Position numbers and translations under genes: made by a program
Notes under the pieces: model-generated
Database searches by the model: none
Seen by the model: only the letters and a program-made list of their open reading frames with translations
Told to the model about the DNA's origin: nothing
In this document: positions 1-9,757 of the stretch, one piece after another
Position numbering within the stretch: the first letter of the stretch is position 1
Layout: each line of letters opens with the position of its first letter
Assembly: GCA_017513795.1 (NCBI GenBank)
Contig: JAFXEJ010000037.1
Span: 1 to 50,727 of the forward strand
Reading direction: 5' to 3'
Source: Ruminococcus sp.
GTDB lineage: Bacteria; Bacillota; Clostridia; Oscillospirales; Ruminococcaceae
DNA length: 50,727 nt

Positions 1-92
1 AACATAATAAATGCTATGAGCAATACAGCTATTCTGAGCCAGAGTTTTTTTCCATTTTCCGGAAGATTATCATTTTTTTTATTCTGAGCCAT
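1..92 (-). CDS. Membrane protein, N-terminal fragment (runs off window)
   Basis: An ATG at 92 opens a frame that stays open to the window edge, about 30 codons. It begins MAQNKKNDN and, after a short polar stretch, enters a hydrophobic run (LRIAVLLIAFIM) that looks like a first transmembrane helix or signal anchor. A good ribosome binding site (AAGGAG) lies 7-8 nt upstream and overlaps the stop codon of the DEAD-box helicase gene, so the two genes are probably cotranscribed and translationally linked. The function cannot be assigned from 30 residues. Confidence 0.6.
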   Translation of the reverse strand, partial: MAQNKKNDNLPENGKKLWLRIAVLLIAFIM

Positions 93-104
93 ATTTACAT
101 CTCC

Positions 105-1829
105 TTAATGTCTTTTTTTGGTTCTTTTCTTACGGTTTGGTATGTAATCAGAAAAAATATCCTGTTTTTTTCTGTTTCCGTAGGCAGATTTACGTCGGTC
201 AAACGGTGCTCTTGATGATTTTTCACGACGAGCCGGCTTTTCTCTGATACGATCCTCAGTGAGAAGTTTTACTTCTACCTGATGACCATTTATTCTCATG
301 GAATTTGTACTGTCGATAATATAATCAGATTCGGTTTCCGGTACTTCAACAGTTGTATGTGCATCAAAGATATCAATTTTGCCGAAATCACGTCCGGACA
401 TTCCGGTTGCATCAGTAAGAGCCGCAATGATAAAGTTCGGAGCAATTCTTTTGTTTCTTCCGATATTAATATCGACTTTGACTGTTTTGCAGTCTTTTCT
501 TCGTCCGTGTCTGAGCGGAACGGGAGCCTTGAATTCCGGCAGATTTTTAACTGCATCGTTAATTTTGCTGCTGATAAGGCGTGCGGCGGCTTCTCTGCTG
601 TCGATTCCCTGAACAGCAAGACGGTCAAGGATCATATATGCCTGATGTACAGATTCTGCACTTGAAATTTCCTGTACAATGGAATCCATTTTCAGTGCAG
701 TGATCTCATCCTTATCTGGCAGCGGAAGCTGTGTTATTTCTGCACGGGTAAATTTCTCAATAGCTCTCAAATCAAAAAGCTGACGTCTGCCGCTGATGAT
801 TGTGTATGCAGCGCCTTCTTTTCCGGCACGGCCAGTACGTCCGATACGGTGGATATAATACTCATTATCCTGAGGAAGATCGTAATTGAAAACAGCTTCA
901 ACATCGTTTACGTCGATTCCTCTTGCAGCGACATCGGTAGCAACAAGAATTTCTGTAGATTTGCTCTTGAAACCGTTCATAACCTGTGTACGCTGAACCT
1001 GTTTCATATCTCCGTGAAGTCCTGCTGCACGGAATCCGCTTTTTATAAGCTCCTCCGTAAGCTGATCTACCATAGCTTTGGTATTGCAGAAAATCATTGC
1101 TGAGGTAGGGGAGTATGCAGCCAGAAGAAGTTTAAGAGCATCAGTTTTTCTGCCCATAGGAACTTCAAAATAGAACTGCTTGATTGATTCTACAGTTTTC
1201 TGCGCAGACTTTATTTTGACTTTAACAGGATCGTTCTGATATTTTTCAGTTATCGCAAGAATTTCAGGCGGCATTGTTGCCGAGAAAAGAACAGTCTGCC
1301 TGTCTTCCGGAGATTCAGCAAGTACTGATTCGATATCCTCACGGAAGCCCATATTCAGCATTTCGTCAGCTTCATCGAGGATAAGACATCTGAGATTATC
1401 AAGTTTAAGTGTACGGCGGCGTATGTGGTCAAGAACACGTCCGGGTGTACCGATAACGATATTTGCGCCCCTTTTAAGCTCATGTATCTGTTTTTCCATG
1501 CTTGCTCCGCCAAAAACAGCACATATTCTTACACAATGCTTGAATTTAGCATATTTCCGCATTTCATCAGCTGCCTGCATTGCGAGCTCACGGGTAGGGC
1601 AGAGTATAAGAACGGCAACACGTTTTCTGTCGGATTCTGTTATGCTTTCCACAGCCGGAATACCGAAAGCCGCAGTTTTTCCTGTTCCGGTATTTGAAAG
1701 TCCCACGACGTCAGAGCCTTCAAGCAGAAGCGGAATGCTCTGCTGCTGAATTTCCGTCATGTCCTGATAACCAAGTTCATCAACGGCGTCAAGAAGCTCC
1801 TGGGACAGATTAAGTTCATTAAATAGCAT
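105..1829 (-). CDS. DEAD-box ATP-dependent RNA helicase with DbpA-type RNA-binding domain
   Basis: ATP-dependent RNA helicase, expected to remodel rRNA or mRNA structure in the cytoplasm. All family motifs are visible: Q motif region near residues 20-30, SNTGTGKT (45-52), PTREL (78-82), TPGR (128-131), DEAD (152-155), SAT (183-185), ATDVAARGID and HRIGRTGRAG. The segment from about residue 445 to 520 (VKVDINIGRN...GKIDIF) matches the DbpA/CsdA-type RNA-binding domain, and the tail is strongly basic (KKRTKKRH). I chose the ATG at 1829 because AAAGG sits 7 nt upstream; an ATG 15 nt earlier overlaps that site. It resembles the CshA/DeaD/DbpA group; the exact paralogue is not decidable here. Confidence 0.93.
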   Translation of the reverse strand: MLFNELNLSQELLDAVDELGYQDMTEIQQQSIPLLLEGSDVVGLSNTGTGKTAAFGIPAVESITESDRKRVAVLILCPTRELAMQAADEMRKYAKFKHCVRICAVFGGASMEKQIHELKRGANIVIGTPGRVLDHIRRRTLKLDNLRCLILDEADEMLNMGFREDIESVLAESPEDRQTVLFSATMPPEILAITEKYQNDPVKVKIKSAQKTVESIKQFYFEVPMGRKTDALKLLLAAYSPTSAMIFCNTKAMVDQLTEELIKSGFRAAGLHGDMKQVQRTQVMNGFKSKSTEILVATDVAARGIDVNDVEAVFNYDLPQDNEYYIHRIGRTGRAGKEGAAYTIISGRRQLFDLRAIEKFTRAEITQLPLPDKDEITALKMDSIVQEISSAESVHQAYMILDRLAVQGIDSREAAARLISSKINDAVKNLPEFKAPVPLRHGRRKDCKTVKVDINIGRNKRIAPNFIIAALTDATGMSGRDFGKIDIFDAHTTVEVPETESDYIIDSTNSMRINGHQVEVKLLTEDRIREKPARREKSSRAPFDRRKSAYGNRKKQDIFSDYIPNRKKRTKKRH

Positions 1830-1863
1830 ATTTTTACCTTTCATTTCATGTATTATAAATTAT

Positions 1864-1892
1864 ATGATAACATAAATTTAAATAAAGGTCAA
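1864..1892 (-). promoter_or_regulatory. Promoter of the helicase gene
   Basis: On the minus strand TTGACC (1887-1892) is followed after 17 bp by TATCAT (1864-1869), about 35 bp before the helicase start. Confidence 0.7.
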
Positions 1893-1982
1893 GTTTTTTG
1901 AAGACCAATTTTCTTTTTTTGAATTAATAGACTAATTTTCCGGGAATATTTCCGATGTTTAATGAATTATGCAATAATCGGA

Positions 1983-2015
1983 AAAATCTCACACCGAATA
2001 TCAGTGTGAGATTTT
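1983..2015 (-). terminator. Terminator of glutamine synthetase
   Basis: Perfect 12-bp inverted repeat (1983-1994 with 2004-2015, 9-nt loop) just past the glnN stop codon. The A/T ends of the stem provide the U-rich tail on the minus strand. Confidence 0.75.
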
Positions 2016-2018
2016 CTT

Positions 2019-4106
2019 TTATATATTATAAATCATTGCGGTATAGGTCGGGATTGGCCACTTATCACAAGGCATATTCATTTCAATTTCATCTGCAATA
2101 TTTCTCATTATAGTCATTTCTGCAAGAACATAGTCATGGAAATACTCAGCCTGCTGCTGGATATCCTTGATTTTGCCAGCAGACGCATGCTGCTTTTCAA
2201 GTCTTTCTATAGAATCATAGAAGCTGTCAGCAAGGGTATTAAGTTTATTTGCAATTTTTTCTTCAGAAATGCAGCTCATGCCGATCTGTTTTTTCAGAGA
2301 AATCGAACTGCAAACATGCTGAATATAATCAAAAGTTGCAGGAAGAAGCTTTTTTCTTGCCATTTCGATCATGGTACGAGCTTCAATGCTGATAGTCTTG
2401 GAATATGTTTCGAGTAAAACTTCAGTTCTTGCTTTCAGTTCATTTGGTGTGTATATATTGAACTTACGGAAAATCTTCACATTCTTTTCGTCGGTATAGT
2501 GCGGGAGACAATCTACTGTAGAAGCGTAATTAGGAAGTCCTCTGCGTTCTGCTTCCTTTACCCATTCCGGAGAATATCCATCGCCGTTGAAGATAATTCT
2601 TCTGTGCTTTTTAAGTACTTTTTTCAGGAGATTTTTTACCTCGACCTCGAAGTTTTCAGTACCCTGAAATGGCTCAAGAGCGTCGGAGAACCAGCTGAGC
2701 TCCTCAGCAACAATTGTATTGAGAAGTGCATTAGGACATGCGATATTATCGGATGAACCAACCATACGGAACTCAAAACGATTACCTGTGAAAGCAAAAG
2801 GAGAAGTTCTGTTTCTGTCGGTTGAATCCTTCGGGAAAGAAGGAAGTGCATTTACACCGATCTCAAATGTACTTGTCTGAGTTTTGTATACACCGTCTTC
2901 TTCAATAGCTTTGAGAACAGCGTCGAGTTCTTCGCCAAGGAACATAGAAACAATTGCAGGCGGAGCTTCATCTGCACCAAGACGATGATCGTTTCCGGCA
3001 GAAGCGGCAGAAATACGCATAAGATCAGCGTACTCATCAACACCTTTGATAAGGGCGCAGAGTATTGTCAGGAACTGGAGATTCTCCATCGGAGTATCGC
3101 CGGGATCAAGAAGATTTTGACCGTCATTTGAGGACATAGACCAGTTGTTATGCTTACCGGAACCGTTTACACCTTCAAAAGGCTTTTCGTGAAGAAGACA
3201 AACAAGATTATGCTTGAGAGCAATCTTTTTCATAACTTCCATTGTAAGCTCATTCTGATCGGTACCAAGATTAGAGGTTGTAAAAATAGGAGCCATTTCG
3301 TGCTGAGCCGGAGCAACCTCGTTATGCTTTGTTTTGGAATATATGCCAAGCTTCCAGAGTTCCATATCAAGATCAGCCATATATGCTGCAACTCTCGGCT
3401 TGAGATTAGCAAAATACTGGTCGTCAAGCTCCTGTCCCTTAGGAGGATTTGCGCCGAAAAGCGTTCTATCAGTAAGGATAAGATCCTCACGCTGATCGTA
3501 CATATTCTTGTCAATAAGGAAATATTCCTGTTCAGCGCCGACTGTGGAGGTGACTCTTGTAACTCTGTCGTTTCCGAATATTTTCAGAAAACGTACTGCC
3601 GATCTGCTGAGAGCGTCCATAGAACGGAGAAGTGGAGTCTTTTTATCGAGGATTTCACCTGTATATGATACGAAAACAGTAGGAATGTAAAGACTGCCTT
3701 CTTTTACAAAGCAGTATGATGTAGGATCCCATGCTGTATATCCTCTTGCAGTACTTGTCTGTCTCAGACCACCTGAAGGAAAGGAGGAAGCATCAGGTTC
3801 ACCTTTTACAAGCTCTTTTCCGGAAAATTCCATAATAGCATTTCCAGTGGGAGTTGTATTGATAAAGGAATCATGCTTTTCAGCTGTAGATCCTGTAAGC
3901 GGCTGGAACCAGTGTGTATAGTGCGTTGCGCCCTTTTCGATAGCCCAGTCTTTGATCGTGTTAGCAACAATATCGGCTGTAGTCATATCCATTGGTATGC
4001 CGTTATTGATTGTATTCAAAAGAGACTTGTATATATTTTTGGGAAGTCTTGCTTTCATAACCTCATGATTGAAAACATTTTCCGCAAAAATTTCAGGTAT
4101 ATTCAT
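2019..4106 (-). CDS. glnN: Glutamine synthetase, type III
   Basis: ATP-dependent synthesis of glutamine from glutamate and ammonia; the 695-residue length is that of GSIII, much longer than GSI (about 450). Recognisable blocks are [10 protein letters not shown] (metal-binding glutamates), [28 protein letters not shown] and [15 protein letters not shown], in the order expected of the GSIII family common in Bacteroides, cyanobacteria and ruminococci. The frame is open for another 70 codons upstream, but the ATG at 4106 has a perfect AGGAGG 7 nt before it and a promoter immediately upstream, so the shorter protein is correct. Single-gene unit with its own promoter and terminator. Confidence 0.95.
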   Translation of the reverse strand: MNIPEIFAENVFNHEVMKARLPKNIYKSLLNTINNGIPMDMTTADIVANTIKDWAIEKGATHYTHWFQPLTGSTAEKHDSFINTTPTGNAIMEFSGKELVKGEPDASSFPSGGLRQTSTARGYTAWDPTSYCFVKEGSLYIPTVFVSYTGEILDKKTPLLRSMDALSRSAVRFLKIFGNDRVTRVTSTVGAEQEYFLIDKNMYDQREDLILTDRTLFGANPPKGQELDDQYFANLKPRVAAYMADLDMELWKLGIYSKTKHNEVAPAQHEMAPIFTTSNLGTDQNELTMEVMKKIALKHNLVCLLHEKPFEGVNGSGKHNNWSMSSNDGQNLLDPGDTPMENLQFLTILCALIKGVDEYADLMRISAASAGNDHRLGADEAPPAIVSMFLGEELDAVLKAIEEDGVYKTQTSTFEIGVNALPSFPKDSTDRNRTSPFAFTGNRFEFRMVGSSDNIACPNALLNTIVAEELSWFSDALEPFQGTENFEVEVKNLLKKVLKKHRRIIFNGDGYSPEWVKEAERRGLPNYASTVDCLPHYTDEKNVKIFRKFNIYTPNELKARTEVLLETYSKTISIEARTMIEMARKKLLPATFDYIQHVCSSISLKKQIGMSCISEEKIANKLNTLADSFYDSIERLEKQHASAGKIKDIQQQAEYFHDYVLAEMTIMRNIADEIEMNMPCDKWPIPTYTAMIYNI

Positions 4107-4143
4107 ATAATTTCCTCCTGCAACAAAATTGCTGTATTCTAAT

Positions 4144-4172
4144 ATTTTACCATATCTGAAAAAGTATGTCAA
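4144..4172 (-). promoter_or_regulatory. Promoter of glnN
   Basis: Minus-strand TTGACA (4167-4172), 17-bp spacer, TAAAAT (4144-4149). An imperfect 18-bp palindrome (GTGT...ACAC, 4181-4198) lies just upstream of the -35 and could be a regulator site. Confidence 0.75.
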
Positions 4173-4200
4173 TCGCAAAAGTGTTAAAAGTTTCACACTG

Positions 4201-4229
4201 TTGACAATATTATTGTGTCTATATATTAT
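4201..4229 (+). promoter_or_regulatory. Plus-strand promoter-like sequence with no gene downstream
   Basis: TTGACA (4201-4206), 17 bp, TATTAT (4224-4229), divergent from the glnN promoter. The only thing it could transcribe is about 75 nt ending at the hairpin at 4282-4307, then antisense to the oxidoreductase gene. It may be fortuitous in this AT-rich gap. Confidence 0.35.
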
Positions 4230-4281
4230 AATATAAAAGCGTTTATATGGTGATAATAAAACTGCTGAAGCAATAAAAGAA

Positions 4282-4307
4282 GGCGAACCGGAATTTTCCG
4301 GTTCGCC
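4282..4307 (-). terminator. Terminator of the oxidoreductase gene
   Basis: GC-rich 10-bp perfect stem (GGCGAACCGG / CCGGTTCGCC) with a 6-nt loop, 5 nt beyond the stop codon at 4313. On the minus strand it is followed by TTCTTTT. Confidence 0.8.
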
Positions 4308-4312
4308 ATTAT

Positions 4313-5278
4313 TCACTCAAAAGGATAAACGATATTCCAGTCATATCTGAGTCTGTCCATAAGTTTCATTATAAATAACGTTTCGCTGTGAGGCATTTCG
4401 GTACATTCTGTTTTTCTTTCGGTTATGGCACGGCATGCAGCTTCAACTTCATATTCATAGCCGGAAATACTCTCAGGAGTCAGATGTTCTGTTCTTTCGC
4501 CGTTATTCTGTATAACGGTAATTCCCTCACAATTGTTGATATTCCGGAATTCGATACGTCCATTTTCACCGTAAATTACGCCCAGAAGATCTGTATTTGC
4601 ACAGACAGTACTGTGAAGTAAAGCTGTTTCAGAATCGTTAAATGTGAGAATAATGCTGTTCTGCATATCCACGCCGTATTCGTTTTTTACACAGGATGAA
4701 CGCACATCGGTAATGTTGTGACCGAAAACCATTGCAGCGAAATTCAGAGGATATATTCCTACATCAAGGAGCGCTCCGCCGGCAAGATCAGGATTTTTTA
4801 TACGTTCTATTCCGGCGATTGAATATCCTGTGTTTGCAGTAAGAGAAGTGATTCTGCCAACAGGATTTTCTGAAAGAATTTTATCAAGAGTAAAACGCAT
4901 GGGCATGAAACGTGTCCACATGGCTTCTCCGGCAAAAAGATTTCTTTTTTCTGCAAGTTCAAAAACCTTTTCTGCCTGTAATGCATTTACGGTAAAGGGC
5001 TTTTCACAGAGGATATTCCTACCTTTTTCAAGGCACATGACAGAATCCTGAAAATGCCGTGAATGCGGTGTAGCGATATAGATAAGATCAATATTTTCAT
5101 CGTCTGCAAGAGCTTCATAGCTGTCATAGTATTTCTTTGCACCGAATTTTACAGCAAAATCGTGTGCTTTGCTCTCAGTTCTTGATGCGACAGCGTAAAG
5201 CTGTACATCTTTCATTCTGTTGACAGTTTCTGCCATTTTTCCGGCTATTATTCCGGTTCCTAAAATTCCGATTTTCAT
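4313..5278 (-). CDS. Gfo/Idh/MocA-family NAD(P)-dependent oxidoreductase
   Basis: Probable sugar or cyclitol dehydrogenase of 321 residues. The N-terminus carries the Rossmann dinucleotide loop [10 protein letters not shown] (residues 3-12), then [13 protein letters not shown] (about 80-92) and the family hallmark EKPFTVN with its catalytic-site lysine near residue 113; [13 protein letters not shown] marks the C-terminal substrate domain. The ATG at 5278 has AAGGAAG upstream. It lies 11 bp downstream of the large AraC-type regulator in the same direction, so the two form an operon and the regulator probably controls a sugar pathway that includes this enzyme. The substrate cannot be told from sequence; trans-1,2-dihydrobenzene-diol-dehydrogenase-like members look similar. 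Confidence 0.9.
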   Translation of the reverse strand: MKIGILGTGIIAGKMAETVNRMKDVQLYAVASRTESKAHDFAVKFGAKKYYDSYEALADDENIDLIYIATPHSRHFQDSVMCLEKGRNILCEKPFTVNALQAEKVFELAEKRNLFAGEAMWTRFMPMRFTLDKILSENPVGRITSLTANTGYSIAGIERIKNPDLAGGALLDVGIYPLNFAAMVFGHNITDVRSSCVKNEYGVDMQNSIILTFNDSETALLHSTVCANTDLLGVIYGENGRIEFRNINNCEGITVIQNNGERTEHLTPESISGYEYEVEAACRAITERKTECTEMPHSETLFIMKLMDRLRYDWNIVYPFE

Positions 5279-5289
5279 AATTATCTTCC

Positions 5290-7512
5290 TTATGAGGACT
5301 TTTTCGAATCCCTGTAATTATTAGGTGTGAATCCTGTAAGCTGTCTGAATTGTCTCATGAAGTACTTTTCATCATCATAACCGCATTTGTAGGCAATTGC
5401 GGATAAGCTTACTGAGGTAGTGATAAGCAGATACTTAGCATAAGTAATTCTGCTTGCAATGAGATCCTTATGAAAGCTGATGTCAAAAAGCTCCTTGTAT
5501 GTAGCACGGAAATGTCCGTAACTGAGGTGATAATCACGGCATATTTTCTGTGCATCCCAGTCATTATTGGGTTCAAGATACATTTTGCTTCTTGTATTCA
5601 GGAATGTACAATACTGAGGATCTTCACGTTTTTCAGACAACTGGCGTATCTTATCTGTAATTTTTTCATTGAGATTTCTGATAATTCCGTCTATATCAGC
5701 ATTTGCTGCGGAAGAAACAGATGCGGCACAGACGGACGAATCAATTCCGCAGTTCTGGATATATAGTGGGGAGTGACATATCACAGCATTGATCTTGTCA
5801 ATTATCAGTTCTGCATTATCTTCGTTATAATTTCCGACTGCCGCAAAAGCATATAGTTTATCTGAAATTTTAGCGAGGAATTCATTGGAATTATAAGCCA
5901 GTCTGCGGAAATTTTCTGCAAGTTCGGTGTCAATTCTGACTGCTGTGTATTGTTCATCTATCCTGATATCATTATTGAAAAGACTTGTACGAATGAGAAC
6001 TACCAGCAGTTTATCATTCTCAGAACGCTGCTTCGATGCCATACCTAGTTCATGAATAAGACCTGCTTTATTGTAAAGTCCTGTTGCCGAATCGTGGAAT
6101 TCAGAAAGGTTGCGGCATTCCAGAAGGAGATTTATATCATTTCTCATTTGTAAGCTGCATAGTGCATTGATAGCCGCCTGATGCCAGTCGATAAAAATAG
6201 GATCATAGACATCTGGATGGGTATACTGAAGAATAATATGTCCAAGATCAATACCGGCTGAGAAAATAGAAACGAAATAATAAAAACCTTTTCCGCCGCT
6301 TCCGGGAAGCTCTGAGGGACAAAGTGAACCTCTTGTAAAAAACAAAGGCTTATCGTCTGCTTCTTCCGGACTGATGATTCTGTAGCAAACCATTGTTTCG
6401 GAATTGGAGTTTTCCTCAAGAGAAGTAGATCTTCCCTGTGAACACCAGTTTTCGTAGAGACAGAGGTATATTCCCTCAACATCTCTTATAAGGAACGAAA
6501 ACTCTCTAAGTACTTTTATATATTCATCGAGTGAACGGCATGATGAGGACCTCTGCTCAAAATTTCCGCTATAATTCATATTATTATACAACTGTATACG
6601 TCTTACGATATTAAGTTCGTTGCCGAGGAAATTACGGTTTACTCCGCAGCTGCATGTATCACCGCATATCATGCATCCGTTTACGGGAATCTCCTCCATT
6701 GGAGTACCGGTAATTTCACTGAAAATCATGTTAACAGCTTTCTGACCAAGTGCATAGCGATTGCGGCGATAAGTAGTCAGAATAGGGGAGTGGTATATTC
6801 TGTCACCGATATGCTCATATCCGATAACGGCAATATCCCTCGGAGGATATATATTATGTTCAAAGAAAGTATCTATCATTCCGAAAGCCATATAATCGTT
6901 GGCGCAGACAACAGCTTCCGGAATCGGACGTGTACCATTAATATATTCCATAGCAAGCTTTTCACCGGAATCAGTCCAGTAATTGCCATATATCACGTTG
7001 CTTTCATCAAAAGAAACACCATTTTCATTAAGAACGCTGCGCATTCCTTCGATTCGCAGTTGATTGGAATCGTGCCACTCGTAACCGGCAAGCATATCAA
7101 TTTTAGTAAAGCCATGAACATCTGTGAGATGATGAGCGATATCAATGAAATCCGATTTTACATCATTGTCAATACAGGTAAATCCCTCAATCTCAGCACC
7201 CGTAACAACAACAGGGATTTTTGTTCGGTTTTTTATATGTTCGAGAATAGTCTGTGTAAGAGCAGCATTGTTAATAGATTCAGCTGTAAGGATAAGACCA
7301 TCAAGTTTTTCGGAGGCGATAAGTTCGTAGATTTTGTTTTCAATCTCGATTTCAGCGTAATATTGATAATAATCGTAAATATTGGTCAGAATAACAGCAT
7401 CAGCGCCGATTTTTTCAGCCTGCGTCAGAATGCCGCTGAGTATCTGTTTTTGTTCGGATTCTGTTGCTCTTGCAGTAATAATTCCTATTGCCGGCCTTTT
7501 GCTGTGTATCAA
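5290..7512 (-). CDS. Hybrid regulator: LacI-type sugar-binding domain, degenerate GGDEF-like domain, AraC-type HTH
   Basis: A 740-residue transcription regulator. Residues 1-270 form a LacI/periplasmic-binding-protein-like effector domain (LDGLILTAES, VICANDYMAFGMIDTF, DIAVIGYEH). A Cys cluster, CMICGDTCSCG, at 280-290 could bind metal. Residues about 473-600 start with DSATGLYNKAGLIHEL, the usual opening of a GGDEF domain, but the GGDEF signature itself is replaced (around residue 549 it reads AKISDKLYAF), so it is not a working diguanylate cyclase. Residues 650-735 are a two-helix-turn-helix AraC domain (LSAIAYKCGYDDEKYFMRQF). The start is TTG at 7512, supported by GGAGGG 6-7 nt upstream. 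No LacI-type N-terminal DNA-binding domain is present; DNA binding is at the C-terminus. First gene of an operon with the oxidoreductase. Confidence 0.88.
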   Translation of the reverse strand: MIHSKRPAIGIITARATESEQKQILSGILTQAEKIGADAVILTNIYDYYQYYAEIEIENKIYELIASEKLDGLILTAESINNAALTQTILEHIKNRTKIPVVVTGAEIEGFTCIDNDVKSDFIDIAHHLTDVHGFTKIDMLAGYEWHDSNQLRIEGMRSVLNENGVSFDESNVIYGNYWTDSGEKLAMEYINGTRPIPEAVVCANDYMAFGMIDTFFEHNIYPPRDIAVIGYEHIGDRIYHSPILTTYRRNRYALGQKAVNMIFSEITGTPMEEIPVNGCMICGDTCSCGVNRNFLGNELNIVRRIQLYNNMNYSGNFEQRSSSCRSLDEYIKVLREFSFLIRDVEGIYLCLYENWCSQGRSTSLEENSNSETMVCYRIISPEEADDKPLFFTRGSLCPSELPGSGGKGFYYFVSIFSAGIDLGHIILQYTHPDVYDPIFIDWHQAAINALCSLQMRNDINLLLECRNLSEFHDSATGLYNKAGLIHELGMASKQRSENDKLLVVLIRTSLFNNDIRIDEQYTAVRIDTELAENFRRLAYNSNEFLAKISDKLYAFAAVGNYNEDNAELIIDKINAVICHSPLYIQNCGIDSSVCAASVSSAANADIDGIIRNLNEKITDKIRQLSEKREDPQYCTFLNTRSKMYLEPNNDWDAQKICRDYHLSYGHFRATYKELFDISFHKDLIASRITYAKYLLITTSVSLSAIAYKCGYDDEKYFMRQFRQLTGFTPNNYRDSKKSS

Positions 7513-7541
7513 AACTATCCCTCCTATAATAAATTTATATT

Positions 7542-7570
7542 ATTATACCATAATTCTTAGTGTTTTTCAA
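7542..7570 (-). promoter_or_regulatory. Promoter of the AraC-type regulator operon
   Basis: Minus-strand TTGAAA (7565-7570), 17-bp spacer, TATAAT (7542-7547), about 25 bp before the gene. Confidence 0.8.
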
Positions 7571-7581
7571 TAGTTTATATA

Positions 7582-7616
7582 AAAAAAGTCTGTAGACTTA
7601 ATCCACAGACTTTTTT
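7582..7616 (-). terminator. Terminator of the dockerin gene (reads both ways)
   Basis: Stem of six or seven A plus GTCTGT pairing with ACAGAC plus T6 around an 11-nt loop. T-runs on both strands; it lies 10 bp past the dockerin gene stop. Confidence 0.7.
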
Positions 7617-7625
7617 GTTTATAAA

Positions 7626-9689
7626 TCAACGTGTAAGAATCTTTTCTTTCATTATGCAGAGATCAAATACATCAATCCTGTCATCTTTGCAAAGATCAGC
7701 AGCCCTCCAGTTCATTAATACTGTGTTAGGTTTGCTCAGCAGCCATTTCTGAAGTGTAACTACATCGGCGACATTAAGCGCTTTATCCCTGTTTACATCG
7801 CCTAAAAGATACGGTTCACCAAGTATGTGCTTTTTCAGATATACATCACAGCTGAGTTCACTGTCATCAGCGAATGAGAAGAAACGTTTTCCTTTTTCAA
7901 GAGATATCTCATACTTATATTCTTCAGGGAATTCACCGTGATAATTATCAATGTATCTCAGGTCATAGGTGTAATCCCGTGACAGTTCACTAATAGTTAT
8001 TTCACTGCCTTCGGAGCTATCCCAGCTTTTTACGATTTCAATGTCGCCTTTGTCATTATTATAAATAAGCTGAAATGTTCCGTTTGTCTCGGTGAAAGGC
8101 TCGTCAGTCGATTCGTCAATAAATTTTAAATTCAATGTTCCGTAGCCTTCAAGCTTTGGTTTTATCTGATTGTACTCTATATATTCGTAACTTTTATCTT
8201 TGCCGTTTGGAAGAAATTCTGTCTTTTCAGGATAAAGCTGTTGTACGCCTATAACAGTGCCGTCGTCGGCGATTTTTGTATAGGCTATAAATTCCTGTTC
8301 AAGAATATAGCAAATACTTTCATTTCCGTTTGGGTCAAACCAATAATTATATGTTGTAAATCCGCCGCCTGCGGGCTGAATATCGGCATAACTGTGATAT
8401 TGATTAAAGCGCATAAGAATTTCGGTATAGTCCTCAGATGTATCTATGATTTCCTGAACCTTTTCCATATCAAGTCTTGGTGCATCTTCATCTAAAGCGC
8501 CGACAAGCTCCATTTTTCTGCGGTAGAAGCCGTCAAGCTGATTTAGCCTTTCCAATTCGGCACGGTTTTCAGCAGAAATTGAATCATTTTTCAAAATATG
8601 CAGTCGTAAATCCTGCCAATATTCATATGGTATATCCTTACGTTCAATGAATACGGTTATATGTTCCTCTCCTGCACAAATCCCCGTAAGCTTTAAGTCA
8701 TGGGAAATCGCAGCAATCTGATTTGAGGCGTGGAATGCAACATAGCTTATCTCAGGCATATCAGGCTCAGACTCAGGCAGAACGAGCTGTACCGTTTCGC
8801 CCTCGTAAAGCTCAATAGCAGGAGAATCTTCATCTAAATCTTCTATATTTATTACTCTTATATCACTATCAGCTTCATGCTTTATCTGATTGTACTCTAT
8901 ATATTCGTAACTTTTATCTTTGCCGTTCTCTATAAATTCTGTCTTTTCAGGATAAAGCTGTTGTACGCCTATAACAGTGCCGTCGTCGGCTATTTTACCA
9001 TAGCATATATAATCTGAATCATAGCCGATAGAAATAACTTCATTTCCCCTTGAATCAGACCAGTAAGAGTAACTTTCATGACCTTTACTTTGTACATGGT
9101 CAGGATATTCAATGTAGTTATTAACTTTTTTGATTATATCAATGTAATTCTCACTGTTATCAATAAACTCTTGTATTTTTTCAAATGTCAGCCTTGGAGC
9201 ATTTTCGTCAGCCGCCCCAAGAAGTTCCATTTTTCTGCGGCGATAATCATCATACTCAAAATCATTGAGCCGATTAAGCTCGTTACGGTTTTTATCTGAA
9301 ATTGAATCATTTGGCAAAACGTTTACTAAAAGCGTATAAATTAAATGGTCACCTGTAGTTTTATCAGTTACTCCAATATCAACCTTGTCCTCTCCCGATT
9401 TACAGCCGACAAATTTACCGGTGGGGGATACAACAGCACATTTTTTTCTGGAATAATATCTGACATCTTCCGTGTCATAAAGTTCAGAATCAAGCTGAAA
9501 ATCAAGCTGTACCTGCTCGCCCTCGTAAACTTCAATTTCAACAGGCTCTGCAGATTCATCATATTCAAGCTGAATTACCCTTTCAGCAGAAATATTGGTG
9601 TTGCTTTCGGCAGTAGATGTAAAACCAAATGGCAATACACCTTGCAGTGTGATCATAGCTCCAAGAAGAAGAGCGGTAAACTTTTTCAT
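7626..9689 (-). CDS. Secreted protein with two tandem Ig-like modules and a C-terminal dockerin
   Basis: 687 residues. The N-terminus is a signal peptide (KK, then ALLLGAMITLQGVLPFGF). Two copies of a 240-residue module follow (about 34-273 and 274-513). Each starts with a stretch like a bacterial Ig-like 2 fold (CAVVSPTGKFVGCKSG; IAAISHDLKLTGICAG) and ends in the shared block DGTVIGVQQLYPEKTEF...DKSYEYIEYNQIK. A third beta-rich region precedes a type I dockerin (about 620-687) with calcium loops DVNRDKALNVAD and DLCKDDRIDVFD. The dockerin predicts attachment to a cohesin scaffold or cell surface. No catalytic motif is recognised. Own promoter and terminator; an AGGGGG ribosome site precedes the ATG. 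Confidence 0.85.
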   Translation of the reverse strand: MKKFTALLLGAMITLQGVLPFGFTSTAESNTNISAERVIQLEYDESAEPVEIEVYEGEQVQLDFQLDSELYDTEDVRYYSRKKCAVVSPTGKFVGCKSGEDKVDIGVTDKTTGDHLIYTLLVNVLPNDSISDKNRNELNRLNDFEYDDYRRRKMELLGAADENAPRLTFEKIQEFIDNSENYIDIIKKVNNYIEYPDHVQSKGHESYSYWSDSRGNEVISIGYDSDYICYGKIADDGTVIGVQQLYPEKTEFIENGKDKSYEYIEYNQIKHEADSDIRVINIEDLDEDSPAIELYEGETVQLVLPESEPDMPEISYVAFHASNQIAAISHDLKLTGICAGEEHITVFIERKDIPYEYWQDLRLHILKNDSISAENRAELERLNQLDGFYRRKMELVGALDEDAPRLDMEKVQEIIDTSEDYTEILMRFNQYHSYADIQPAGGGFTTYNYWFDPNGNESICYILEQEFIAYTKIADDGTVIGVQQLYPEKTEFLPNGKDKSYEYIEYNQIKPKLEGYGTLNLKFIDESTDEPFTETNGTFQLIYNNDKGDIEIVKSWDSSEGSEITISELSRDYTYDLRYIDNYHGEFPEEYKYEISLEKGKRFFSFADDSELSCDVYLKKHILGEPYLLGDVNRDKALNVADVVTLQKWLLSKPNTVLMNWRAADLCKDDRIDVFDLCIMKEKILTR
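8161..8267. repeat. Internal direct repeat copy 1 (dockerin gene)
   Basis: About 105 bp nearly identical to 8881-8987, exactly 720 bp away. One 47-bp block is identical, six bases differ, then about 57 bp are again identical. Encodes the end of module 2. Confidence 0.9.
8881..8987. repeat. Internal direct repeat copy 2 (dockerin gene)
   Basis: Partner of 8161-8267 in the same orientation; encodes the end of module 1. The identity far exceeds that of the flanking module DNA. Confidence 0.9.
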
Positions 9690-9757
9690 AATAACGATTC
9701 CCCCTTATGCAATTAGCTGTGTGATTTTCCGGAAAAATATACATTCCCCTTATACTA

